NCBI RefSeq assembly: GCF_037975245.1 | Contig: NC_092577.1 | Span: 7,905,001-7,969,000 of the forward strand | Source: Apostichopus japonicus | Taxonomy: Eukaryota > Echinodermata > Holothuroidea > Aspidochirotida > Stichopodidae | Direction of reading: 5' to 3' | DNA: 64,000 nt | Shown: positions 22,172 to 33,665 of the stretch, piece by piece | Numbering within the stretch: position 1 is the stretch's first letter | Layout of the letters: each line of letters starts with the position of its first letter | Translations under genes and position numbers: made by a program | Notes under the pieces: generated by a model | The model's database searches: none | Told to the model about the DNA's origin: nothing | The model's input: only the letters and a program-made list of their open reading frames with translations

Positions 22172-22556
22172 CAGTGGCGGAGCGTCCATACAGTCAGGGG
22201 GCGGATGCACCCCTGACGGACTCAAATGGAATGATGGCGCCCTTTCCAGCTCTTTAACACTTTTTACTTATTCACGATTATTGACTTTGTTATTGCACTC
22301 TCATCTACCTATTGACATTTGTCACATTTTGTTGGTGTAATTTGGCGATGACATCTATTTATTTTTCGTTTATCTGCAAATTAGCCAGGCCCGGAAAGGA
22401 TCATTTCCGGCGATCTAGCGAGTATCTTTACCCAACAAAATTATGTATGCTACGCGCTAACCTGTAGTGGCGCTCAGCTTAGATAGTGTCGAAAGCGCCC
22501 CTACAGACCATTCTCGCCCCTCCTGATATACCCCAATACCCCTAGCTTTGTCACTG
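22172..22556. mobile_element. hAT-type MITE, copy B
   Basis: 385 bp starting CAGTGGCGGAGC and ending TTTGTCACTG, flanked by a perfect 8-bp duplication gctgtgaa (22164-22171 and 22557-22564). The interior differs from copies A and D, so it is a separate non-autonomous family with the same CAGTG...CACTG style of ends. Confidence 0.75.
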
Positions 22557-23730
22557 GCTGTGAACCTTCTTTCTATAACAAGTCAGTGCTCTTCCCATCC
22601 GTTTTAGGACGAACCACTGTCCACGTGCCTTCCCAGCCGGTTGAAGACGAACCACTGTCCACGTGATCATCACGACTATATTATATTACCCCGATTCGTC
22701 TATTTATACTACTCCTTAGAAAAGTAACCGCCATTTTACTAGAATAGCGGTACGAATTGCTGATGTCACTTGATGCCAGTGTTAGTATATACCTGGATAT
22801 TATTTTTTAATGTTAGTGTGTGTACTTGAGTCGTTTCGGCTTCCTCGGTGATGAATAGATAGCCGAAGCTCAATAGAATGTGGAGTACTTCCTATAGCTT
22901 GTAGTTTATCTAACAGTGGATTTTTAACCTATAATTGTAACCGTGAGGGGAATATTTGAGGGGAAATAGATCAAGACTACTTGAAGGAGGGTTTTTTCAC
23001 ATAAAATGCGTTTGTAGTTAACTGAAGTGATGTGAATACTTAATGATCAGAAGTAGGATATGTGAGGGTGGGTATCTAAGTCAAGCGAAAGCATCAAACA
23101 TTTTATAGGCTACAGGTTTATGAATTTGCAAGGTTTTGTGCGATATACCTATATAGTTAGTGAGGATGACGATATACGAGGTTGACTTTGGTGTCAACTT
23201 TTCATTTCACAAACTTTCTTCACGAAATGGTAAAACGTTTGAGAGGAAATGTACCTCAACATGACACTGACATGGTAGGCAATTAATCGGTCAAAAAATG
23301 CCGCCGGAATAAAAACCATTTTGTGTGATGTGATAATTTAAAGACATGGGTAGCTGAAATAAAAAAAAAGAAGAAGGATTTTCATAATAAAGATGATCTT
23401 TCTTTTTTTAAGATCATAGTAAGTCCTCGGCTAGCTAGAAGGAAAAATGGTTTCTTCGATAATGTGTGACACTTTCAACATGGCAAATGTTCTGTGTCTT
23501 TTTGATAAACAGGTCTACATAGTTCTCCTTATACTGTCATACATTTGGCGTTTAGGTTGCAATCATCAAGGTCAACACATGACAGAAAGAAAAAAGAGAG
23601 AAAGAAAGAATAAAAAATAAGAAAGAAAGAAAGAGGTTACAGGTCATATGAGATCGCAACACACTGATACTGTAAACGGAAGCCTTTCGATATTCATGTA
23701 GGCTAATTCGATCTACTTAAATGATAAATA

Positions 23731-23785
<55 letters not shown>

Positions 23786-23792
23786 ATATGTA

Positions 23793-23860
<68 letters not shown>

Positions 23861-24184
23861 ATTGCCGTGCTCCGATTGTTAAATGTTTAATTTATGAATA
23901 TATGCAACGGAGACGCCAGAAGCATATAGAGAACTATAGATACTAGTCCGGTAGCAAACAACTCCAAGCTGTTTGGGAGAAGCAAATGTTTGATTTGAAT
24001 GTTAAGGAACATGTCAGTCCTTGCAGGTTGGAGGTATAACCGTCAACATTAATAATACAGTTTGTTGCATAAGTGTTCAGTCAAGTGTATCAGTATGGTC
24101 TTCACCACTGACTGACACCTTTAACATAGAAAACCCCTTTATCATATCTATTTGACAAATGCAACGGCTTATACAGTGAACGCT
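22557..24184. other. intergenic with microsatellites
   Basis: No gene. Contains a GAAA-rich stretch (23585-23635) and (TA)n at 23726-23857. The segment just before the second (22561-22680) has a short duplication of 'gacgaaccactgtccacgtg'. Confidence 0.45.
23726..23857. repeat. (TA)n/(GTATATAT)n microsatellite
   Basis: About 130 bp of TA with four interspersed tatatgta units in the middle. Confidence 0.95.
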
Positions 24185-24830
24185 ATAAGATATAGATAGA
24201 TATATAGATGGTTTATTCAGCCACATGCATAAAAATACAATGGAAATTGTTCAAAACACAAGAGCTCCAAAACAGACATGAAATTGAAACGCAAAACGAT
24301 GAAACACATATAAAAAGTGATACTGCATGAGTAATAAATACCGGTAGGCTATCGACAATGGTATAAAAACATTGCGATAAAAGTGACGATGTAAAAAAGT
24401 ACGAATGATAAGAAATATGTACGGCAAGATCCATAAAATGTATACTTGTACGATAAACAGAGCGCTAAGTCAATGAAACAGAATTCAGAACAAATAAGAC
24501 ATAAGATACAGGGAGTAATAAATAAGTTAGCGACTATGATTCGCATTGAAAATCTTCACTGCAGATGGATAAAAACTGTTGGTAAAACGCTTCGAACCTC
24601 TAAAAGCTAGTAATCTATTTCCTGAGGGAAGGACATTGAAATGCACAAATGCTGGGTGGGAATGGTCTTTCATAATACAGTCTACACGCCTCAGTGCTCG
24701 CTCCCGATATAGTGAATGGAGGGACGGTAGACTAGTGCCAATTATACGCTCAGCACTCCTGATAACTGACTGAAGTTTCCCTAGATATACGACCGTTTCC
24801 ACTTTTGGTATCAGTTTGAAATGTCACTGT
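24185..24830 (-). pseudogene. non-LTR retrotransposon ORF2 3' fragment
   Basis: The minus strand encodes about 95 residues with LQSVIRSAERIIGTSLPSL, RALRRVDCIMKDHSHPAF and FRGSKRFTNSFYPSAVKIFN. This is the C-terminal signature after the reverse transcriptase in LINE-type elements: a basic/aromatic block, HPA, then NSF-PSAV. Everything upstream is missing, as expected from 5' truncation. About 350 bp of 3' UTR follow, and the copy ends in a short TAGATA-type tail (24185-24210). The clade is not assigned. Confidence 0.7.
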
Positions 24831-24916
24831 TGCCATAGATACGGGGGCATAGGTCTGGTGTAACTCTGTATAAGCATTACTACTTCATTATTGGTTCAAC
24901 CTCACTGACCGCGACC

Positions 24917-26206
24917 CAGTGGCGTAGCCAGGATTTTTTCAGTGGGGGGGGGGGCGCTGGGGGGCTTGACCATTTCCTGGGAGGGCGTCTTGTTACTATC
25001 TAAGCGGAGCGCCACCATGAGTTGGCGCGCAGCGTATCGAGAATTTTTAGCTAAAAAGGCCTCCTAGATCGTCGGAATCGACACTTCCCAAGCCTTGTAA
25101 GCAGGGGCGTCAATCCGATTTGCAACATGGGGGGGGGGGGGGGGACGTAAGCGATTCGAGTATTCCGGCCGCAAGTACTATCTAAGCGGAGCGTACCAAG
25201 AAAATTTCAGATTTCAATATCTGCCAGATCGCTGGAGATGGCACTTGCCAGGCTGGATAGCAGCCATCTAGTTGCGTGATTTCGGGAGAAAATTACAAAT
25301 TCGTCACTCAGGAAATCTGCAATAAAGTTCATGCGGCCTTAATTTTTGTAGATTATTTCTGTTATTAGTGATTCCAATTGACATCAACATTAGAACCCAG
25401 GGCAAGTTGACAAATGATGCGGCGAACTGGAAACCCCAGCCCCATTTTGCCCAATGTTTCAGGATAGAATACCCCTCATTTGTTCAAACCCATGGCAACT
25501 AACAATCTATGAATACATTTACTTCGAAATGGGCACATTATATTGCACCAAGTCGGTCAAGGAATGACCCCAGGGCCTCAGATATAGGCCTATAGGAACG
25601 ATGCCCCAAAATGTCCCCGGACATACTATAGGCGAAAGAAGCTATCCTCCGCGACTGCATGCGAGTTTTCTCGACTTGCCGTCCTGGGAGTCATACCACA
25701 AAATTGTGAGTTTGACACCGGCATTGACATTTTTCGACAAATCTGCAAATTGCGCGTAGAAAATAAGGAAAGATTGACTGGGCTTTCAGCCAAGTAACAT
25801 ACTGAATGACCGAAATATATGTCAAACTGACATGATCAAAGATTGCGTCTGAAACATTATTAGGGTGATAGACTGATTCTCAGTGATAGTATTGTCTCCT
25901 TTCTTGAAAATTTGTTTTTTTTTAGCGGTTTTAAGAGCATCAGGGTACGTCCCAGAAGTGAAAACCCGGCCTATGCGCTATGTCACTATGCAACTATAGC
26001 CTACTGCCGGTCTGCGGTCGAAAGGTCGTTCATGAGTGGTAATCATGGTTATTCGAAACCATTCAGACCAATGATATATTTTTCGCACATGTAATTTTTT
26101 TCGACACCCAAAATCCCAGTTGGGGGGGGGGGCGACTGGGGGAGCGACAAGCTTTCATGGGGGCTGTCGCCCCCACCCAAGCCCCCCCCCATTGGCTACG
26201 CCACTG
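24917..26206. mobile_element. hAT-type non-autonomous element, copy C
   Basis: 1290 bp with 14-bp terminal inverted repeats, CAGTGGCGTAGCCA at the left and TGGCTACGCCACTG at the right. Flanks ccgcgacc (24909-24916) and ccgcgaac (26207-26214) match at 7 of 8 bases. Long G or C runs lie just inside both ends. It has no transposase frame. An internal 'caggggcgtcaatcc' near 25103 may mark a nested insertion. Confidence 0.75.
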
Positions 26207-26599
26207 CCGCGAACTGTTTCAATGTGCTGGTCTCAACCCCAAGACCGAATCGCAAGATACTTCTGTGGGTTGTTGACTGCTTTTCAAGAATATGATTTTC
26301 AACATGTTTCTTCAAATCAGTCTTAATAACGATTTTTCTAAACTATTACATCATTATGTGAACTCAGCCCACATTATGGACAGGAGGAAGAGTTGAGCAT
26401 GGTATCTAACGTCACAATAATGTCGCTCGCATATAGAGTAACATAATCCGGTGTTATTGTAAACATAGCACACAATCATTGCGTGCGACTAAGTCCATGA
26501 TAAGACCTTCATGGCGTATTGCCATAGGCATGCATTCCTTGAAGGTCAGAAGTCAAGAGTACTTTGTGAAATATAATACAACAAAACACATTCGGTATA

Positions 26600-26670
<71 letters not shown>

Positions 26671-26682
26671 TTTATATACATA

Positions 26683-26726
<44 letters not shown>

Positions 26727-26739
26727 AATATATATATGT
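26600..26739. repeat. (TA)n microsatellite
   Basis: About 140 bp of TA with occasional C or extra A. Open frames here are repeat artefacts. Confidence 0.95.
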
Positions 26740-28149
26740 AATATATGTATTTGGTTGTGGTATACCGACACATTTTGAAGCACCTGATGTCTATTAAGCA
26801 TATAGTGTTTTGTTTTATCATAACAGATTGTTTCTTCTCGTATAGAAACGTAAAGAAAAACTGCCTTTATGTTGGGGTAAGGCAGGATTGTGAGACTCAT
26901 ATATAATTAACGCGAGAATGAGTAAACTTACTTCTTAGATGGAGTATAGGCGGGTGGAGTGGGATGGGGGGGGGAGGGGAAGACTGTCCCCAAAATATCA
27001 GGGGACTCAAAATTCAGGCAAAAGATGTTGTCGTCAACCACTCTTACCTGAATATTTCGTCGCATAATGAAAATAAAAGTTTTTTTTTTTTGGGGGGGGG
27101 TGAAAGAAAGGGACAGATCAATTGAAAGTAATCCCCACTCCTTACCCCACCCACTGACCCACCCCGTACAGACAGCGTATTCCAAGAACCGTGAGTCACG
27201 TGAACCACAACCAATCCGTATTTGTATACACCAAAAAAAAAAAGACACGCAGGCTATAGTTTGAAGTTTATTTCAACATCTATATATAGAATCATCAACA
27301 TATGACATTCAAATTATTGTTAATTTTCCTAATATTTCCTTTTTCAATGTTAAATGCTTTGCGTCGTATTTATAAAATGCTTGAAATTGTATTGGATCAC
27401 CTGAAACTGATTTGGCTTTATCTTATTTTACGATCATTACTGGAGGCATTATGTGGTGTTCTTTTTTGAAACCTCAATATTACACCAGCTAGGAGTAGAC
27501 GTCATGGCCAGTGCGGGATGAGGAGGGGGGACGGCGGGATACAGTCCCATGGTACGGGGTCAATGTAGAGGCCCGAGGCAATGTGGTATAAAGAGAAACG
27601 TATTCTGCAGATATTTATAATATACCTTAGGGAAACGAAGACTTCAAATATAGGGCCCGGTGACCTAGTCTTCGTGGAGACCCGACCTAACTGTCGACGC
27701 ACCTGCACGGTATGATGACCCCGTTTACAAAGTCCTGGTTTCAAAGGAAGTGGGGCAATGTGGAGGCGGAGTAGTTCGACAGGGTAAGAAATACTAGGGT
27801 GGGGGCAGGAGGTAAGAAGCTTAAAAAAGTGAGGGGTGGGGGCACAACATCAGAGGGGCACTTTCTTATTCCACAACCACCACTCGTTCTGTTTTAAGCC
27901 GATGCACACCGGCCATATCACTTAAATATGATGTGTTAGTATGCTATCAATACTATTATGGTGCACGTGAATAATTAAAATAAAATATTAAAATTTACAA
28001 AGGCTTAAGATATCCAAAGGCAGTTCTTCATCAAAGGGGCACATTGTATTTGCTATTTTAGAAAAAAAAGTGTTGTGGGAGGGGGCACGTTCCCCCAGTG
28101 CCCCCGGTTCATAACCCCTTGGCGGTGGTCGTGAAAGGTTATTGCGTGA
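26740..28149. other. intergenic, G-rich element debris
   Basis: No gene. G-rich blocks at 26950-26985, 27090-27110, 27515-27535 and 27795-27870, and 'ggcacgttcccccagtgccc' near 28083, look like decayed transposon ends. No matching inverted repeats or duplications were found for them. Confidence 0.4.
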
Positions 28150-28253
28150 ATATCAGTTTCTTTTCAAGTTGTTGGTTTGGTATAAAACCAACAATTGGAA
28201 AAGAAATTGATATTAATCTCTTATGAGAGATGTTAATCTCTCATAAGAGATTA
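28150..28253. repeat. two abutting palindromes
   Basis: 28150-28213 is an inverted repeat (arms of about 29 bp, mostly matching, centred on ggtttggtataaaacc). 28214-28253 follows at once: taatctcttatgagagat pairs perfectly with its complement in atctctcataagagatta. Either strand could form two adjacent hairpins. Confidence 0.8.
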
Positions 28254-30376
28254 ATCACTCGCCAGAAAATATTCAATTACACTTGCAGCGAATCCAACGA
28301 CTCAAGATGGTATTCAATCAAATTAAGTGTTCACCAGTAATTAATTAGAAATATTTCAATATAAATATATAGACAAGTCGGCAAACACATGTTGGCAATT
28401 AAATTAAATATGAACTAATATTTCATTAAACCATATTTCCAGTTAGTATTTGATTTCATATTCTAACAATAAAACCTTTCTATTGTAACCAGGTTAGCAA
28501 AGCAAATTCTTACATTATAGATTGGCATACTAATCCTCCCTGACTACAGGCACAGATCCAGAGAAGGTATGGAGGTATAAATGTTTCCCCCCCCCCCACC
28601 CTCTTCTTCCCGCTTACAAACAATTTAAAGTATTTACTTACGCGATTTGCTTGTTGACCTAATTATAAACTGAATTAGTAGGCCAAATATGCCTCAGAAA
28701 CACCAATATGCGTCTAAAATATTAGAGAGGGACCCCCGGATCCCGTCCTTTTCCCCCTCCGCCTGGTCCTCCTCTTTATGGGAGTCGGCTACAACGACCA
28801 CAGGGACACATCCCTATTTTAAAATCCTAGCTCCTCCTCTGAAATAAATCAATTGCGATGTGTAAGGATAGTTATACTGTTGGCAAACTGACTAAACCTA
28901 CAGGACCTCTTCCTCATCCCGAAAGTTTGTACAAACTCGGACACCCAACAATCACGTGACGAGTAAAGATTGACCAGGTTATACTGTAATTTAAAAACAG
29001 AGAGAATTCTCCATTTTAGGAAGTTTCTACACCATCAAACCTGCCTGGACTCGCGTCTGCTATCCCTTCTTTTATGAATCTTGAAATGTATGGTCCAGAT
29101 TTTTTTACCAAACCGTGGACTCTAAATTAAAGATAAGTTAGTACTTTAGAGCATCCAAACGCAATACATAATTCTTCCCTTTTGAAAGCACAAGCTAATC
29201 CGTTAAAATAAGTTAGAAGACATTAGTCCTTGATTGATAGTTTTCTTTCCTCCCAAAAATTAGAAAGAAAGAAGTCATTTCCTTTTCGCTAAAGCAAAAT
29301 GAACTTTCCGATTGTAATTTTGCCCTCTATTTGTAGTTGTGAAAGTGAAAAGTTCACAATTACCAACCTCTGAGGGGATTTTCTCCATTCTTTGTGATAA
29401 TATATTGTACTTAAATAGCAAAATGCAGTATTTACATTGCGAGTTATCTTATTAAGCTTATTTCGCCATGGAAAAAGTCTCGTAAGTTAAGTATCTACGG
29501 TGGAACTATTTAAAACAAGAAACATGAACAAGGTTACAAATCGTCTGCAGTTATTAATACATTAAGAACAGTAATGTGCGGACAACATCTAAGTATCCAT
29601 TTTGGAATGTGACTTCACATAAACACATATATTAACAAATGCAATTAATTTAACATTATCTGAGCGTTATAAGGTTTAGCTGCAATTGTTTACACAAGTG
29701 CAAATATTTAATGCAATCCGCCTTCTAGCAAGTCGTGCATTATGCCTAGACTAATCATTGGTTACCACTGAATGCTTTCATAACGAAACATGATATCCTA
29801 GGCTCACGATGTCAGAACGGAGAAATGTTATAATTACTTGACCATTGTTTCTGCTCCTTTCAATGCTTCAATGCTTTCCCCTGCATTTGGCTGGGCTGTG
29901 TGCGTGCACTTGTTTTGTATTCTGACTGAGGACTTGAACAAAGTAAAACCATTCCTCAAACGTCTTTTCAAAAGAATCACTACGTCCTCCGAAGAATTCT
30001 TTTGTTTAGGGTATTGTTATGGTTAAAGTATGTGTATTTGAACAATGGAAAGAACTACGGAGTCCTCATTCTGAATGTAAAACACATATGCGTACGTTTG
30101 TGTGTGTTTTCCCGTCTCTTTTTTTCAGGTAAGACACAATACCCCAAAGCCTGCGTTAAATTCTTGTTAATTTTAATAACGAATGAATACTGACAATGGT
30201 TTCTTCGAAGTAACTGGAGACCAGAAGAAAAAATGCAAAGCCGGATTACTCTCGCAACGGGTCCAGCGCCGCTTACATAGAACACTGTAAGAAGTTATCC
30301 GGGAACCATTTTTGCACATCGCACTTTCTTTTGAGACACCATTTCGTCCACTGATAAATGACGTCATGAGATCTCA
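28254..30376. other. intergenic, downstream of GPCR gene 1
   Basis: AT-rich; poly-C run near 28588. No supported exon or RNA. Confidence 0.4.
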
Positions 30377-31450
30377 TTATGAAGAATAACCCAGCTGGTC
30401 CATCCCAATGTTAAGAGATTCGTCCTGTCCGTTCGCCTCTGTCATACTGCCCGATCTCCAGCCTCTCCCGCTCATCCGAACTTTAATACGATAAAATATC
30501 TCTTTCCCGGATTCCAGGTGTGACCGAGATAACGTCAAGACAAAAAGTGGGAAAAACGCAGGTGGAATGAGTGCAAAAATTCTGTCGATTACATGTAAAT
30601 GACCCAAAAATTCATTGTTTTCTACATTCAGACTAAATAGGCGCATACCAAGGTGAGCAAACGTGAATGCATATCGAGGAAAATAACCGACGGTGTAGGC
30701 GAGGGCGGTCGCTACCAGCAGGGCAAAATACCTCGGTGGCCGACGGTTGACGTATGATGTGGTCGTCTGCGCAGGTGCGGTGACTCTTGACCTTATCATA
30801 CGAATGAAAATCACAATAATCATAATGTAAAGAAAGAATAAAGGTAGAATGTATTCTAGACAGCATTGCTTACTTGACATAACAATGTACATGACGAGCG
30901 TTTGATGTTCGTAAGACTCACAGTTCGTGATTGAATAACTGGGTTTCGACAGCAAAGATAAGGCGTTAATAAGATCCGGAGTGCTTAATAGGAACACTAG
31001 AATGTACAAGAAAAATACTCGAAGACCCTTCGAAGTTCCAGAACCTCCTCGATTACTAGACCTGTCTGCAGTCCGATATCTCTGGCACTGTTCTGCAGCG
31101 ACTGCAATTAAGAAAACAACAACACTGTACGTGGTAACCGGTTCCGCGAATTTTATTATCATACAGATGGAGTTACCTACACGCCAGCATGGGTCAAACG
31201 CTTCTTCAGTGTATATGCCACCGTTTAGAATCAGTTTTAAGACGAATGCCCAAATCAGATGGTTTAAAAACGTAAACGTCGATGATCTCAATTGACGTTT
31301 GGTCAATATGATCGAAATTAGGAATGCTGCTGATAATATTCCAAAGACAGAAAGTGTACAATTGAAAATAATAATGCTATAATGTTTTCCAGGCAAGCTA
31401 CAAGTTGTCAATGTACCACTGTAGCTCATGGAGTAGTAATAATCTTCCAT
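30377..31450 (-). CDS. divergent rhodopsin-like GPCR 1, single exon
   Basis: 357 residues from ATG at 31450. The frame stays open further upstream but has no earlier ATG. The context gccagaATGG, with A at -3 and G at +4, is good for initiation. Seven hydrophobic helices lie at about 25-49, 58-79, 93-121, 143-167, 190-218, 240-265 and 286-308, giving a plasma-membrane receptor. Likely disulphide cysteines are C88 or C96 before TM3 and C177 in loop 2. Helix motifs depart from class A norms: FLNHL in TM2 with no Asp, QCQRYR for DRY, GYFPRY in TM6 for CWxP, and IPPAFFPLF in TM7 for NPxxY. Shared replacements link it to the two genes downstream, from which it is clearly diverged. The ligand is unknown. 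Chemosensory or peptide receptors are both possible. Confidence 0.82.
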   Translation of the reverse strand: MEDYYYSMSYSGTLTTCSLPGKHYSIIIFNCTLSVFGILSAAFLISIILTKRQLRSSTFTFLNHLIWAFVLKLILNGGIYTEEAFDPCWRVGNSICMIIKFAEPVTTYSVVVFLIAVAAEQCQRYRTADRSSNRGGSGTSKGLRVFFLYILVFLLSTPDLINALSLLSKPSYSITNCESYEHQTLVMYIVMSSKQCCLEYILPLFFLYIMIIVIFIRMIRSRVTAPAQTTTSYVNRRPPRYFALLVATALAYTVGYFPRYAFTFAHLGMRLFSLNVENNEFLGHLHVIDRIFALIPPAFFPLFVLTLSRSHLESGKEIFYRIKVRMSGRGWRSGSMTEANGQDESLNIGMDQLGYSS

Positions 31451-33304
31451 TCTGGCATAAGAAAGAGAGTTAATGTTTAACCAAGTTGTATACAGCGACT
31501 TTGCTTGCACTAAAATGATCGCTTTGACATTAATTCCCGGGATCCTGTTTGGGGCGAAAAGCTGGTCAGTTGCCTGATCTCTTCAGGTGTCTAATGTAGT
31601 CTAAATCGCTGCCACAAGACGGAACATTAGACAAGAACTAATAAACACTTCCAGTAAGCAAAAAAGACCTCCTTTTCTAATCCTCCAATAGTTCTTTTTC
31701 CTTATTGTAGTCTTGATTTCCCTCGTTCCTCCAATTACTTGATACACTGTGTCACCAACTCTGATTTTATATCACTATGGTAACTGTCCAAGAGTCTTTC
31801 CATAATCTGCAACAATATAACAAAATATGATATTAAATCTCGCCTGACAAGCCAAGAAAGAGAGAAATCAAGAAAGAGAGAGAGAGAGAAGTTAAACCGA
31901 CACACACATATCTAACTGGATATAAATGTCGACTAGATCGTCTTCCAATTTTGTCAGTAAACACGTCCAGGATAATTACACTTTACATTGGCAATGACTC
32001 ATTGTGTCACTTAACAGCCGCCGCTGCACACCGTTTTCATAATTCAGTATAAATGTTACGAAGGCTTGTCTTGTAAGCAATTGCTTCCATTCGTGACGTC
32101 ACTCACGGCATCAGACATCGCTTGGCGTTGATATGAAATTCATAAAGCGGTCTGCGGTACATAATGCAACTGAGACACTGTCAACTGCAAAATAATCATA
32201 ATATTACTAAAAGATGACTGTGATGTTCTGCGAAAGATATCAAAGTTATCAAACGGCAGGCGGTATAGGTTTACAGGTTTGTACGGTAAATGGCAGTGCG
32301 GAGAGCGTATATGGAGATGTCTATTACCCATACTGGCAATACTATACGCTATCTCTATACTCACTAGTGTGTACTAGGTGTTTTATATTAAATATTCACA
32401 GCATTTTGAGGTGATTCGAGTTGCTTACTTTGTAAACAGATGCAACTTCCCAAACGGTGTGTGATAAGAGGTACCGTTTCCTCTAAGGGTCGTCAAAGAC
32501 CACTTAGTAGTACTGGTAACGGAGAAGAGTGGACTCGTTGCGGAAGTTCACAGTCATTCGAGTACAATTATACACTGGAGCGTGTATCCGGCCTGACATG
32601 CTAAATACACAACGTACGGTATTATTACTCTGCTGTCACAACATCTACACCATGCACCTACCTATACACAGGTAAGATGTACAGACTAGCTAGCTATAGA
32701 GAAGTGGCGTGACCCAGTAATCTACCTTTGCACGCGCCACCGATGTATCTCTGTGATCACGTGATGCTCTACTATACTAGTATATGGAGTTATCGAACAG
32801 ACTCTTTTAATGACAGATTAACAGTTCAACTGGTACTTACGGGGAAGAAGGGGCAAGAGGAGGGGTGGGAGTGGAAGCGGATGCAGTTGGCACCTCGTGT
32901 AAGGGGTTCAACGGGGGAGGGGTCGGTGAGTAGGGGACGGGGAGTAATATTGCCTTTAATGTAGGCTATAACGTACCTCACTGCTGCAATGTGTTTAAAT
33001 AGTTTACCGTGGCACGCTGCCAAGCTATGTTACTATAGAGATGTGATGCTGGTAGTTCACATCACTGTTTTTATTTGTACCTTTCACTATTATGGTACAT
33101 TGTGGTAGTATAGGTAGGTAGCAGGGCTTGGAACGAAGGAAGGAACCACTGGATTTGGGGATCGGATGCAGCCATGTTGGGGAATAAACAATGGACTCTT
33201 TTGTTTTATCTCTACTTTAAAGGCATATTAAGCATGGAAGCATGGCTACGCATAGATCGTTACCGCTTTGGTTTGTTTATAAATTAAATTGTTTAGCATT
33301 AGAA
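31451..33304. other. upstream region of GPCR gene 1
   Basis: No coding sequence recognised. A (GA)n stretch lies at 31855-31890. An intron in the 5' UTR cannot be excluded. Confidence 0.4.
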
Positions 33305-33665
33305 ATCAGAAAAAGGTTAGGAACTGTTCATACTGTCAGTAGGAGTGCTGTGAAGCATGGTATAGGAGAACAGTATTTATCTTTTATTTATTTATCTATT
33401 TTTTACCTAAATAGTTTTCTACGTATAGAAAAATACAGAGTTAAATCATCATAAGCGATTTGCGCGAGTTCAGATTGTTGTTGTTGTTGCAATACTAATA
33501 ACATTTTATCCCAACTTCCTTCTCCCAGAGCAATCATACTGACAGTACAAACAGTTCCTAACCTTTATATGATTATAATGCTAATACCACTATAAACTGT
33601 CCTCCCATATCATGCTTCACAGCACTCATAATGGCAGTATGAACAGTTCCTAACCTTTGTCTGAT
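33305..33665. repeat. inverted repeat with ~235-bp spacer
   Basis: The left arm 33305-33368 (containing aaggttaggaactgttcata) is complementary to 33603-33665 over about 63 bp with few mismatches. A third, partial copy of the arm core (cagttcctaaccttt) lies at 33533-33570 in the orientation of the right arm. Non-coding; possibly a foldback element. Confidence 0.7.

Noticed and set aside
26479-26900. Tyr/Ile repeat frames
   Set aside because: Translations of (TA)n microsatellite; the same applies at 23734, 43062, 48941 and 52820.
31451-31510. 20-residue N-terminal extension of GPCR 1 from GTG
   Set aside because: No ATG; nuclear genes rarely start at GTG, and the ATG at 31450 has a good context. 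The TTG extensions of GPCR 2 and 3 were dropped for the same reason.
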